Assembly (NCBI RefSeq): GCF_026210795.1
Contig: NC_089430.1
Span: 4,960,001-5,024,000 of the forward strand
Source: Rhizophagus irregularis
Lineage: Eukaryota; Glomeromycota; Glomeromycetes; Glomerales; Glomeraceae
Length of the DNA stretch: 64,000 nucleotides
Direction of reading: 5' to 3'
How positions within the stretch are numbered: the stretch's first letter is position 1; each line of letters opens with the position of its first letter. Below the pieces are notes generated by a model. The model had not been told where the DNA came from. It made no database searches and saw only the letters and a program-made list of their open reading frames with translations. Both the position numbers and the translations under genes were made by a program. Positions 8,481-17,628 of the stretch are shown one piece after another.

Positions 8481-9002
8481 TTACACTTGGGATACTGCGA
8501 GGCAGTAGAAGTGTCGCTCGGCCTTTTGTATCAATGGAGAGCCTGGTCTATATAACCAGGGGATAGCGACTTTCTGGATGATCCTAGCCGCTTTATTGTT
8601 CCTTCTTTCTATATATCTCCTAAAGGCTTTCTGGATCATTTCAGCATGATGAGTATAATAGTTGAAATTAAAATGCTTTGGGCAACTATATAAATGTAGT
8701 CGTACCGCTTGATCCATGGAAGCGTCGGCTCCCCATCCGCGATCAATAAAAGATTTACAGTAGGTACAGTACCACCTATTTGGTAGTCGTGATACTATTC
8801 TCCTAATGTGCACAATATAAGCATATACAGCTTGACGAGACCTTGGATAAGGTGGCCGCTTATAACCTATTCTACTACAAGTATCATAATATTGCACAGC
8901 ATTCTGAATGCGCCTAGCCCACGTGTGGAAACTTTCATCATCTTGTCTACCTAATCCGTCGGTGTTTTGCATTTGGGTATCTCGTAAGATTATATATCCC
9001 AT
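8481..9002 (-). CDS. Unknown protein with C2HC-like zinc motif and IQ-like helix
   Basis: I choose ATG 9002 (MGYIILRDTQMQNTDGLG) rather than an upstream TTG at 9014. In the middle, WYCTYCKSF followed by RLHLYSCPKHF gives a CxxC...H...C arrangement compatible with one zinc site. Near the C-terminus, MIQKAFRRYIERRNNKAARI then IQKVAI resembles tandem IQ motifs (IQxxxRxxxxR), which bind calmodulin-like proteins, although short basic helices can imitate this. The N-terminal third is rich in Arg and Tyr. About 173 residues, no membrane segment. It sits directly downstream of DNA polymerase B on the same strand, with a 63-base gap. I do not recognise a family. Confidence 0.6.
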   Translation of the reverse strand: MGYIILRDTQMQNTDGLGRQDDESFHTWARRIQNAVQYYDTCSRIGYKRPPYPRSRQAVYAYIVHIRRIVSRLPNRWYCTYCKSFIDRGWGADASMDQAVRLHLYSCPKHFNFNYYTHHAEMIQKAFRRYIERRNNKAARIIQKVAIPWLYRPGSPLIQKAERHFYCLAVSQV

Positions 9003-9005
9003 AGG

Positions 9006-9019
9006 TTTATTCAATTATG
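9006..9019 (-). promoter_or_regulatory. Weak copy of element promoter-like motif
   Basis: The plus-strand text TTTATTCAATTATG resembles the core but lies only 4 bases from ATG 9002, so it may be coincidental. Confidence 0.25.
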
Positions 9020-9065
9020 CCATCACGGTATGTCAGTAAAAAATAAACCTACCAGTTCTTAGCAA

Positions 9066-10918
9066 TCATGTCCAGATAACCTTGCTCGCATTTTTCACAT
9101 GGCAGTATCCCGCGGTTTCAAACTTGAAAGTCTTTAGAGTCGTATCTGCATTCTCTGAACAAGTGAAAAGTGCGGGGCTATCTGGCTGCTCTTCTAAAAT
9201 AAATCCGTCTGTATGGATACGTCGTACTTTATCCTTGTATGGTTGAATTGCCTCAGATGTGATTTTGCGACCACGTGCTAATAAGAATGGGGCGATCCTG
9301 GGATACTCACCTTTGAAGGGATTACCCGGGTTTGTAAACTGGAATCGCCACTGGTCAGATCCTACTGGTATGATAGAGTCGAGTGTATGGCCCTCTGGAA
9401 ATGTAAACGGGTCTGTTTGATCTGTGGTGAGTGTCTTGTAATTACGCTTCCTCTGGCATAATGCTCTCCATAATGTGTTGAGAACTCGCTTTGCCACGCG
9501 GCCAGCTACGCCACCCTGGTTTTTAATTTTGAAGAGGAAGTGTACATACTCACCGAATATTACAGTTCCAGGGATTCTCGCTTCTCTATCATATATCAAT
9601 GCATTTGGCTTCCCATTCTGTATTAACTGTATATTGAGACCAAGTTTTTTTGCTCGTTGTAAGTCGATGAATGTATAGATTCCCCTTTTATTCTGTCAGA
9701 AGAGAATATTATTCCCACTTACCTTGGCACGGAATAATCCATACAAGGCATAACCCCTGTGGTCAACAAAGTCTTAAGTGTCTGGAATTTACCCCGTCTG
9801 ATTGGAAAGTTTGCATTCGATTGTTGAATACTCGGGTATAAACTTGTTGCGTCGTACTGTCTTCCATAGCCCTTCCACTCGTTATCTGCCCAGATTAATC
9901 CTCCCATCATTGCATCACTTAACCACTCTGCTTCTATCGGGTCAAGAGGATCATTGGCTGGAATCCCTACACTTAATCGTTCGAATAACCAGAGAGCCGT
10001 TCTTTTGTAAGACCAGTTATGGTATGATAAGTCGATTCCTAAACTGAACTTCTTTGTAGTTTGTAAGAAGACATCCCGCTCCTCGTGGATTCTCTGATAT
10101 GCTTCTTCAAGAGTTTCATATATTCCCGTTTTACGGTTTTTCTCAACAGAGATAAAGGAACTCTTGGAATTCTTAGTTTTTTTAAACTGCGCAATTGTAC
10201 AAGACTTAACCGTTTTGCCGTTGTATATTGTGACTACATTATTGGTCCCATCTTCATAGTATACGATGGGTAAATTACGCTTTCTATCTATTTTACTGGG
10301 GTGGAGTCTTCCGGGATTTAACGCGAGGGAGTAATGGCCTTCTGATAGGATGAGTGTTACACATCTATCGGACTTACTCTTAGAGATTTGGGTAATGTCC
10401 CCCACAATATTAATTGCGAGACTTCCTGCGAGTTGTTCAACCTTGTCCATGCATGAAACTGGGATGGGAGCATCGCGATTGAGACCTAATGCCTTTTTGA
10501 TATACTCGGGCTTTTCGATTGACTTTGGCATTTTAGAGAATGTGCCGTAAATATTTTTTAGGCATTCATACAGGCAATCATTTAGCTCCCCATTGCATCC
10601 TCCTGCGGCCGGTGGACTATCTCTTGCATAAATTATGAATCGTTCAAAATAATCAGGGTCTGCGTCATCCGGTAGTTGTGCTTCATCATAATGGTCTAAT
10701 AGTGAAAAGAGGCTGGCTGGTTGGTTTCCTGATGTCCATCCACTGGGTTTCCAGTTTTCATAGGGAAGTAGGATCTGGAACTTTCTATCTGGAAATCGCG
10801 TCTGGAGAGTCTGACCGAGTCTGGCGATAGCTCCTCTGGAAAAGCGAGCACCGGAATACTGAAGTTCCTTGATGTCAGGTCGTGTTGGTAAAGTGCGGGC
10901 AATTCTTGAGTATTGCAT
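9066..10918 (-). pseudogene. Protein-primed DNA polymerase B with OTU-like N-terminal domain, broken
   Basis: This gene would replicate the element by protein priming. ATG 10918 opens a 399-residue first frame. Residues about 105-200 contain GELNDCLYECLKNIYG (Cys115) and LILSEGHYSLALNP (His195), the Cys and His boxes of an OTU-like cysteine protease fold. Residues about 350-363, GYGRQYDATSLYPS, are palm motif A of family B polymerases. The frame shifts near 9746-9755 and then meets a TGA at 9698-9696. Beyond it the palm continues with a conserved block ending NGKPNALIY, motif B-like RVLNTLWRALCQRKR and motif C-like RIHTDGF, ending at 9066. Two lesions inside the palm mean this copy is dead as read, unless a very short intron removes them; the 30-base GT-AG span there would not restore frame. 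The family call is secure; the OTU assignment is from motif spacing only. Confidence 0.85.
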
Positions 10919-10933
10919 TTTTATGTATATGAT

Positions 10934-10949
10934 TTGTCTTCAACTATAA
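10934..10949 (-). promoter_or_regulatory. Element promoter-like motif upstream of PolB
   Basis: The plus-strand text TTGTCTTCAACTATAA is 16 bases upstream of ATG 10918 and is followed by TATATATA and an A run. Confidence 0.5.
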
Positions 10950-11002
10950 ATAATATCTTTCTATATATATACGAAAAAAAAAGAAATAATCTCAAATAGC
11001 GC

Positions 11003-13372
11003 TTACAATATGTCGTTGATAGCGCCCTCAGTATCCTCTTCGTCCCAGTCATCGATGATTCCATTGGCAGCCTCCCATTCACGTTCCATATTGGTTTTTG
11101 GACGTTCCTCGGGGATCTCTCGCGCTTTACCCTTATCTGCCCTCATAGTTTCATAACCAGAGGGGGTGGGAATAATCTCGGCATTACGATTCTCCTTGTA
11201 TATTCTTATTAAATCTGCGAGTTCTTTACGGCTAGGTATTTTAGGTAAGTATCCATTATATTCAATCCAGTCCTTGAAGCGGTTTACTACCTCCATAAGG
11301 TAGTACTGGTACTCGTCCTCAATACGCGTTGTGGGACATTCCTCTATTTCAAACGCGAGTATTTCCCAGTCATATTCGTCTGACGCGTCTTGGTACTTGG
11401 CCCATAATTCCTTACCTGTATTGTAGAGATCATTGAAGACCTGGTCCTTTAAATTTTTAACCCATGGTTTGCGATCCCATCGGTGTCTTTCTTGCCAAGC
11501 CCAGTGCGCTTGAGTGCCTTCCTTTGGTTCAGGATCCCGGTCAACTTCTGGTTCTATGTCGGGTTCTGGGATAAATTGCTCTTCAGAAGCCGGTTCTGGG
11601 TCAGGCTTAGTGACAGATGCAGAAGATTCTGCGGGAGATTCGGATTGTTGTTCAGGAGTTGGGTCCATGGTTGTAGAATCCGAGTCTGATAATAAGTCGT
11701 CTAAGATGTCATAGTTATCTGGCTCGGGGGTAGACGGTTTTTCAGGAACTAAAACCTCAGCAGATTCCTCGTCAGATAGATAACAGTCTGAGAAGTTATC
11801 TATAGGTTCATCGGTGTTTGACTCACTAGTATCTTCATCGGGATCCGGTTGTTCTTCCCTTAACTCTTGTGGACGTTCTTTTAAGTGGTCAGGCTTGGGT
11901 GAAAGTGGTGGAGGAGTTTTGCGAATTACAGGTTCGGGTTTTTCCTCAACGGGTTTGGGTTTTTTCTCAGCGGGTTTTTCCTCAGCAGGTTCGAGTTTTT
12001 TCTCAGCGGGTTTTTCCTCAGCGGGTTTCTCTTGTATATCTTGTGAATTGTTAGCTGGATTATATATATTTGCCAAGAACTTATCCAAGGCATTGGGGTC
12101 TGATGCGGGTTTCTTAGAAGTCTCTATATCAATTCCTTCTATGTCTATCTCGTCTGTTTCGTGGATCCAGTTTTTGCCGAGGTATTTCTTGTAAAGATCC
12201 TCCCTGGATATGCTGTAAACCCGTGGTGTCTTTCCACCCTTGCGTACTACTTTGCTATTTATACCCAACTCATTTGATAGGATTCTAGAAGCGTTTATCT
12301 TTGATAGAGGTGAAATGCAATGAGTTTCACAATATGAAGTATATACCCTATAAAATTCTTGAACAGGTAGGTCGGTCATATAATTTTTCACTACGAGGTA
12401 AGTGTCCTTTATAAATTGGAATAGCGGTGGAAGAGTCGAGATGATATGTTCCTGTTTGGATGTTGTCATAGGTGGCGGATTTCCATTGAAGTCCGGGTAA
12501 GCATCCGCGATGGCTCTCAAATAAGCATAGAACGCCTCACTGGCGCCTGGGTATTTCATAGCGTCACCGAGTTTTTTGAAGTAGTTGAGGTCTCCCTTGC
12601 GGGATGGTGACACATCCAAGAACACTGTGCGCCTATCATCGTTCTCCACTCTGAGAGCATTTTCGTTGGTTAGGACGATAGTTGACATAAAGTTTTTGTA
12701 ATGTGTTGGCGTCTTGTATTTTTCATGGATTTCTATTATGTCACTCGTTACCTTATCCTTTAAAGAGCGATACAGATTATTCCACTGGCTTTTTTCCGTG
12801 GGCATTTCCTCGAGGAGAAGAAGAACCTTACCCTGTAATTGCCCATTGAAACTTCCAAGAATCGTTTGAGGATCGCTGGTCTTATAAACGAGTTGAGTGC
12901 CTAGGACGCTGCGCTGAATGAAATCTGTTATAATACCTTTGCCCCAACCCTGTCCAGATTTCAGGTAAAGGATCGAGTACATCTTCCTTCCAGCAGATAC
13001 ACCGGCTAACCACTTGATGATATACTCAGTGAGATTCCAATCACCCGAACACCAGATATCCTGAATGTGAGAGAAGATAAATTTAACCGCGAGGTGAATT
13101 GTAGACTCAAAGGTAGATATCGGACGTAAGACGTGGAGGAATCCCGGGAAGATATTTAGATAGAGTTGGCCGGTTAAGCATCTGAAGATTCGCTGTTTAT
13201 GGGGATCACAGGTTGCATTACATACATCGGTATTCTCGACCATAAACCACTTGTAGATGTTGAACTCGGTCTTTTGAGAGGGTCCTTGTTCAGGTTGTGT
13301 GTAGAATGCCTTCGTGATTGGACGGATAAGTTTACCAATATTTTTGTCAATAACGTTGTAAACGGTCGAATA
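11003..13372 (-). CDS. SF3/D5-type helicase, main part, with long acidic tail
   Basis: The open frame extends from about 13372 to the stop at 11003; the first ATG inside it is at 13243, but homologous-looking sequence (KAFYTQPEQGPSQKTEFNIY) begins upstream, so 13243 is not the true start. Numbering from 13243, residues 95-103 are the P-loop (SGQGWGKG, with Gly where Ser/Thr is usual). KVLLLLEEMP is Walker B, and the stretch TIVLTNENALRVENDDRRTV is motif C plus the Arg finger. These define a superfamily 3 helicase of the D5 kind that unwinds DNA during replication. A winged-helix-like region follows (residues about 290-370). The C-terminal 350 residues are acidic and low-complexity, including PAEEKPAEKK repeats, and end in a short ordered-looking tail. 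The missing N-terminal part appears to lie beyond the AT-rich block, at 14374-14661. Confidence 0.85.
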   Translation of the reverse strand, partial: YSTVYNVIDKNIGKLIRPITKAFYTQPEQGPSQKTEFNIYKWFMVENTDVCNATCDPHKQRIFRCLTGQLYLNIFPGFLHVLRPISTFESTIHLAVKFIFSHIQDIWCSGDWNLTEYIIKWLAGVSAGRKMYSILYLKSGQGWGKGIITDFIQRSVLGTQLVYKTSDPQTILGSFNGQLQGKVLLLLEEMPTEKSQWNNLYRSLKDKVTSDIIEIHEKYKTPTHYKNFMSTIVLTNENALRVENDDRRTVFLDVSPSRKGDLNYFKKLGDAMKYPGASEAFYAYLRAIADAYPDFNGNPPPMTTSKQEHIISTLPPLFQFIKDTYLVVKNYMTDLPVQEFYRVYTSYCETHCISPLSKINASRILSNELGINSKVVRKGGKTPRVYSISREDLYKKYLGKNWIHETDEIDIEGIDIETSKKPASDPNALDKFLANIYNPANNSQDIQEKPAEEKPAEKKLEPAEEKPAEKKPKPVEEKPEPVIRKTPPPLSPKPDHLKERPQELREEQPDPDEDTSESNTDEPIDNFSDCYLSDEESAEVLVPEKPSTPEPDNYDILDDLLSDSDSTTMDPTPEQQSESPAESSASVTKPDPEPASEEQFIPEPDIEPEVDRDPEPKEGTQAHWAWQERHRWDRKPWVKNLKDQVFNDLYNTGKELWAKYQDASDEYDWEILAFEIEECPTTRIEDEYQYYLMEVVNRFKDWIEYNGYLPKIPSRKELADLIRIYKENRNAEIIPTPSGYETMRADKGKAREIPEERPKTNMEREWEAANGIIDDWDEEDTEGAINDIL
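11930..12035 (-). repeat. In-frame PAEEKPAEKK-type coding repeats in helicase tail
   Basis: Plus-strand text alternates GGGTTTTTCCTCAGC and GGTTTTTTCTCAGC units of 15-30 bases. Translated on the minus strand they give about five copies of (K)PAEEKPAEKK. Length variation here keeps the frame. Confidence 0.75.
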
Positions 13373-14373
13373 TTAAGCACGAAAAGATGATAAAATCCAA
13401 TCACCAAATGTAATTGCCAAATATTAAGAACGAACAAATTGATTATGAATTGGCGTAGATGGATAAATAATTAGCCGAAAAGGATAAACATTTAGGAAGA
13501 GTAATGATCTACATGATGTAATATTTATCAAATGATTGACAAAGAACCAATAGGATAAATAGAGTCGATCAATTGCGGCTTAGCGATCTTTAACAATAAG
13601 AACGATAAGAAAGAATAATTATAAGCCACAAAAGATAGATTATAAGCAAAACACATAAAGCGAATTAAAAGAACATATAAAATAATGTCAGAAAGATTAA
13701 AGAACACAAAATAATGTAAAAGATAATATAAAAAGATAGTATAAAGATGGAACGTAAAAGATAATATATTAAAAAGAACATATATAAAAAGATAGCATAT
13801 TAAAAGATAGCATATTAAAAGATAGCGTATTTAAAATATAGATAGTATATTAGAAAGATAATTCAAAGATAATATGTAAAAAGAACATAAAAGATAGTAT
13901 ATAGATAGAATAGAAAGTAGCATAAAAATTGTATATATAGAGAGCGGAATTCAAGGTAATTCCATAGTTCTCATCCACAGAACTCAATAAAAATATAAGT
14001 TTTATTTTTTTAATTATTTGTTAGTAAAGTTTAATGTTAATTAAGGGTAATAGGTTCGCCCTAAACTTTAATTAATGTTTGCTTAATTAATTTTAATTGA
14101 ATAAATGGAAATTTTAAGGTGAATTAAATATACACTTTTGGAAAGTAATAATTCGTAGTGAGAGCTATCAAAGTTTGAAATTAAAGGTAAAAGTGGATAT
14201 AATTTGGGGAAAATTTAGAGAAGTTAAATTTTATTTTATTTCGTTCGACATTTTATATTACTAACGTTATCTATGTCGTGAACCAAGAATGTTGTATGTT
14301 GTTCGTTGATTATGTTGTTTGTTAATTATGTCGTTGATTATTTGCTTGTTCGTTTAATTGTTCGTTCGTTCGT
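13373..14373. other. AT-rich block splitting the helicase gene
   Basis: About 1 kb with an abrupt change to very AT-rich sequence full of AAAGATAATATA-like units (13600-13950) and, near its right end, a CGTT-rich stretch of TTCGTTCGTTCG (14340-14388). No ORF is seen. GGTCGAA at 13364-13370 and TTCGACC at 14385-14391 sit at the two edges in inverted orientation. The block could be a large intron or a nested insertion. Confidence 0.6.
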
Positions 14374-14661
14374 TTATTCATTCGTTCGACCATGGGAATG
14401 CCCGTTCGATGTGGCAACTCTGTAAATTGATGACAGAGGGAATTGGGGGATCTCAACGTGTTTCAAACTTTTACTATCCGGGTCCCACCAGAAAACCCCA
14501 TGAGGATCTGCACAGAGAATGAAATAACTGCAAAGATACCTCTTGGCTTGATCGAGATCATTCATACTCTTTGCAGCGACAATAAACCGTTTAAGCTCAT
14601 AGATACTGAAGGCTTTCGTTTGTTCACCGAACTTGGGGATAACTTGAGCTTGAGTGGTCAT
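14374..14661 (-). CDS. Probable N-terminal exon or fragment of the D5-type helicase
   Basis: ATG 14661 opens MTTQAQVIPKFGEQTKAFSI. The segment QAKRYLCSYFILCADPHGVF, then WWDPDSKSLKHV, resembles the region that precedes the helicase core in Polinton D5-like proteins, which then continue toward an FNIYKWF-type motif; that motif is present on the far side of the AT-rich block. The last codons (about 15) run into the block and are probably not native. The gene has a promoter-like motif 40 bases upstream. If the block is an intron the helicase is intact; if it is an insertion this is the stranded 5' piece. Confidence 0.6.
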   Translation of the reverse strand: MTTQAQVIPKFGEQTKAFSIYELKRFIVAAKSMNDLDQAKRYLCSYFILCADPHGVFWWDPDSKSLKHVEIPQFPLSSIYRVATSNGHSHGRTNE

Positions 14662-14700
14662 TTTTTGTTCTATCAAATCGAGTACTAATTTATAGTTACC

Positions 14701-14715
14701 TAATCTTCAATTGCC
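14701..14715 (-). promoter_or_regulatory. Element promoter-like motif upstream of helicase N-terminal piece
   Basis: The plus-strand text TAATCTTCAATTGCC lies 40 bases upstream of ATG 14661 and marks this as the real 5' end of the helicase gene. Confidence 0.55.
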
Positions 14716-15467
14716 AAATATATTTTTTCCAAAGATCCGCGCTCCTACCCGGTTACCCTCCTGTGGTTCTACAGTCCTTCTAGGGGTTATTAACCTATCT
14801 CTTTACTCGATTTGCTATCTCACTGCCTCCAATAAGAAAACGAACGGAATCCTGAATCAGTTTCAGATGTTTCAGAAGTTTCGGATCTGGGGGGGTAAAA
14901 TCAAAACTTTTTCTGGGAGGGTTGTCCTCGCCTGACTTTTACCAAAATTGCCGAAACATCTGAAACATCGAAACACCCTCTCTGATTCTCTCTTATTTTC
15001 CTCTCTTTTCCCTTATTTTATCCTTTTTTGCTTATATTGTTATGTTTCAGATCTTGTTTCATATTGTTTCAGATGTATAGGAATTCCCCGCCTCACGGAG
15101 GAGGGATGTAAGTACTGCGAGGCCGTGAGGCCGAGGTGGCGGAATGCAGTGACGACACTACCAGCCCGACGACAATGTAATGTGTCTCCAGCAAATTAAA
15201 ATGTAACACGATGCTAACGAATTTGTTATATAAATGTAATGTGTCAATTGAAAAAATTTCACTAAATGTAATGATATAATGTGAAAAAAAAAATTCCACT
15301 AAATGTAATGATATAATGTGAAAAAAAAATACATAAATATTCATAATATATTATTCCCTCACTCTCCTTTCTTCCAATTTCTCTCTTCATTTACGAACAA
15401 GTAAATATTAAAAATATAAATTTTAATATTAAAATATGAATAATTAACAATTATTTTTTCCAATAGG
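14716..15467. other. Boundary region between the virus-like element and the next repeat
   Basis: No convincing gene. It holds an inverted repeat of about 23 bases at 14868-14893 and 14950-14974 (GTTTCAGATGTTTC against CCGAAACATCTGAAAC), a short GC-rich island at about 15075-15185, then a drop to AT-rich sequence. The right terminus of the virus-like element should lie here, but I cannot identify a terminal inverted repeat because the partner end is outside the window. Confidence 0.5.
15258..15329. repeat. Two-copy tandem repeat of about 37 bases
   Basis: CACTAAATGTAATGATATAA followed by TGTGAAAAAAA occurs twice in succession (15258-15293, 15295-15329), differing in A-run length. Confidence 0.8.
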
Positions 15468-17285
15468 ATGTCACAATTCAAAAAAGAATTAAGCAAAAAA
15501 ACTGTTCAAAAAAAAGATCGTACACAAACTAATACACTTTGTTCATATGAACGCAGTGATATTCAAGGAACTTACTCGACTATTTCAACTAATTTTGGTT
15601 TACAACATATCGCTCTCCAACCTGCACCGCAATTTCCATTTGGATTGTATGGGGGTCATTTGCGCCCGCACCACTATTACAAACACCATATTATTATCCT
15701 ATATATGGACAGGTTCCTCCTCAAACGAATTTGACTAATTTGAGTGCAACTCCCACAAAAAGTTAGTGATATTCATTATTTAATATTGTTATTAAGGTGT
15801 TTTTAGTTTACATTAATCAGCAAATTGTAATAATGTAGAAATATTGAAACGAAAATGTTCTGATAGTATGCGCAACGTGACAAAACAAAAAAAAGTTGAA
15901 GTAATTGAAGTTGAAGATGACATTGATAACGAAGAAGTTTCTGATTTACCTTGTAAGTAAAGTAAACAACAAGTTAAATTACTTTTTATAAATATAATTA
16001 TTTTAAATAACTCTTATTTTATATTAGCAATTGATTTCTTGTTGCATTGTTTGGATTTACATGTTGCAAAAGATCCAACTGTTAGGGAAATAATCGCAGG
16101 TCATTTTTTCGTAGTTCTACAGGAACTAGAAGCATTCGTTGAGATTTATAATGATGATGAATTAAGTGACTTAGAAATAGCTTCTTTGTAAGTTCAGCCA
16201 TTGTTATTTAACAAAATATCTTTTATAATTAATAAATCATCAAATTAATTTTTTTTTTTACAATTAGAATGGAATTAATTTCTCGTACAAAACCTTTGTA
16301 AGTTATATTAATATTTAATTTTATCTAAATTAATTACTAATTAATGTCTTGAATAATTATATAGTAATGATGAAGAAAAAGTGCTACAAGTAGCTGGCTA
16401 CAGGCTGCCACCAATTTTTTTTACCTCTGCAAATAAATTTCCCTATAGTGAACGAACATTGGCCATTCCACCAGATGTTCTATACTGTCAAAGTAATGAT
16501 AAATACTATACTCAAGATGAAATTGCAGAATATTTGAAGAATTCCGATCATGTAAGTTGTGATAAATCTTTATTTATTATCCACTAATTATTATTTATTA
16601 ATTATTTCTTAATTTTTAGAATTATGATTGGATTATTAATGAGTTAATAAATAAATTGCACGCTCTCTATATCAGAGTGCGTAATTTGGACAATAATAAA
16701 GCCATGCTACAAGATTTTGTAAAAATTATGCTGCCCTCAATTGCGGAATATATTCACATAATTGATAAACTTGTAGTGCATGTTAGAAAATTGTTTATTG
16801 ATTGGAGAAATAAGCTTTGGATCACTCTCCTTAACAAATATAAAGAATTGGGTAATAGGTTGGTATTATTTTATGTATTTATTTGTTATTATATTCAAAT
16901 TTTTACTTGATAATTAATTGATTTTGATTTATTTTATAGTTATAATAAGTCATTAAGAAAATTATCAGCTATTCAAATTGCTAATATGATGAGCGTGGAA
17001 GATATAAGGAAAATCTGGAAACAATGGTGTTGTAATATTGATGAAGCAGCTTTGGAAGCTGCTATGGAATCATTGCGTGATGTTTGTGCTATGGGATTTA
17101 GAGCTATCGACGTTGAGGAGAGCTTGAATAAAGCTCATGATAGATTTTTATGTCTTTATAACGATTTATTTACTGTGAATTTGTCTATTACTACCCGTTA
17201 TAATATAGCAACTTCAATGGATCTATTAGTCTATTATTTTGAAGAATTTAAACGCAAAAGTTCAAAAAAGAATTCATTATTTTAA
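15468..17285 (+). pseudogene. Seven-exon gene of unknown function, frameshift in exon 1
   Basis: GT-AG junctions give consistent phases for exons 15468-15761, 15839-15952, 16028-16197, 16268-16297, 16365-16551, 16620-16858 and 16940-17285. Exon 1 starts MSQFKKELSKKTVQKKDRTQ, then shifts by one base in a run of Gs near 15650-15656. Its last codons join exon 2 to give KKILKRKCSDS, a nuclear-localisation-like stretch, followed by an acidic segment. Later exons encode a helical protein (DDELSDLEIASL, YYTQDEIAEYLKNSDH, MMSVEDIRKIWKQWC) with no motif I can name. It lies head to tail with two other decayed genes and may be an accessory gene of the same transposon-like unit. Apart from the G-run shift it reads through, so it may be only recently inactivated. 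Confidence 0.55.
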
Positions 17286-17628
17286 CATTAATATTATATG
17301 CAGTTAATTATTTTCTAAGAATCAGCAGTAGCATAATATTAATTATTTTGAAAATGTAGATATGTAGTATATAGTTTAATCATAGCTTATATACATTTTT
17401 TTGCATTTTTGTTTCAGTTATATTTTGCTATTGAAAAGTTATATGTAAAGTTTATGCAAAGTCTAAATATATGTGGATTGTGTTGATTGGAAAAGTTTAA
17501 AAATAGGTTTTTTTATTTAAAATTGAGACGCGTCCAATATATAAAGGTTACGATAAGTTTACGCCAGACAATTTTTCTTTCTCAACTCGATCACTACCAA
17601 AAAAATTCTTAAATTATTTTATTAAAAA
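17286..17628. other. AT-rich spacer, no feature seen
   Basis: About 340 bases of AT-rich DNA with no coding-like frame. It presumably holds the 3' end of one decayed gene and the promoter of the next. Confidence 0.5.

Noticed and set aside
9693-9721. A 30-base GT-AG intron explaining the polymerase break
   Set aside because: It is too short for a usual intron, and removing it leaves the downstream part in the wrong frame.
11483-12194. Several plus-strand Ser/Gly- or Phe-rich frames
   Set aside because: They are antisense to the low-complexity tail of the helicase and arise from its repeats.
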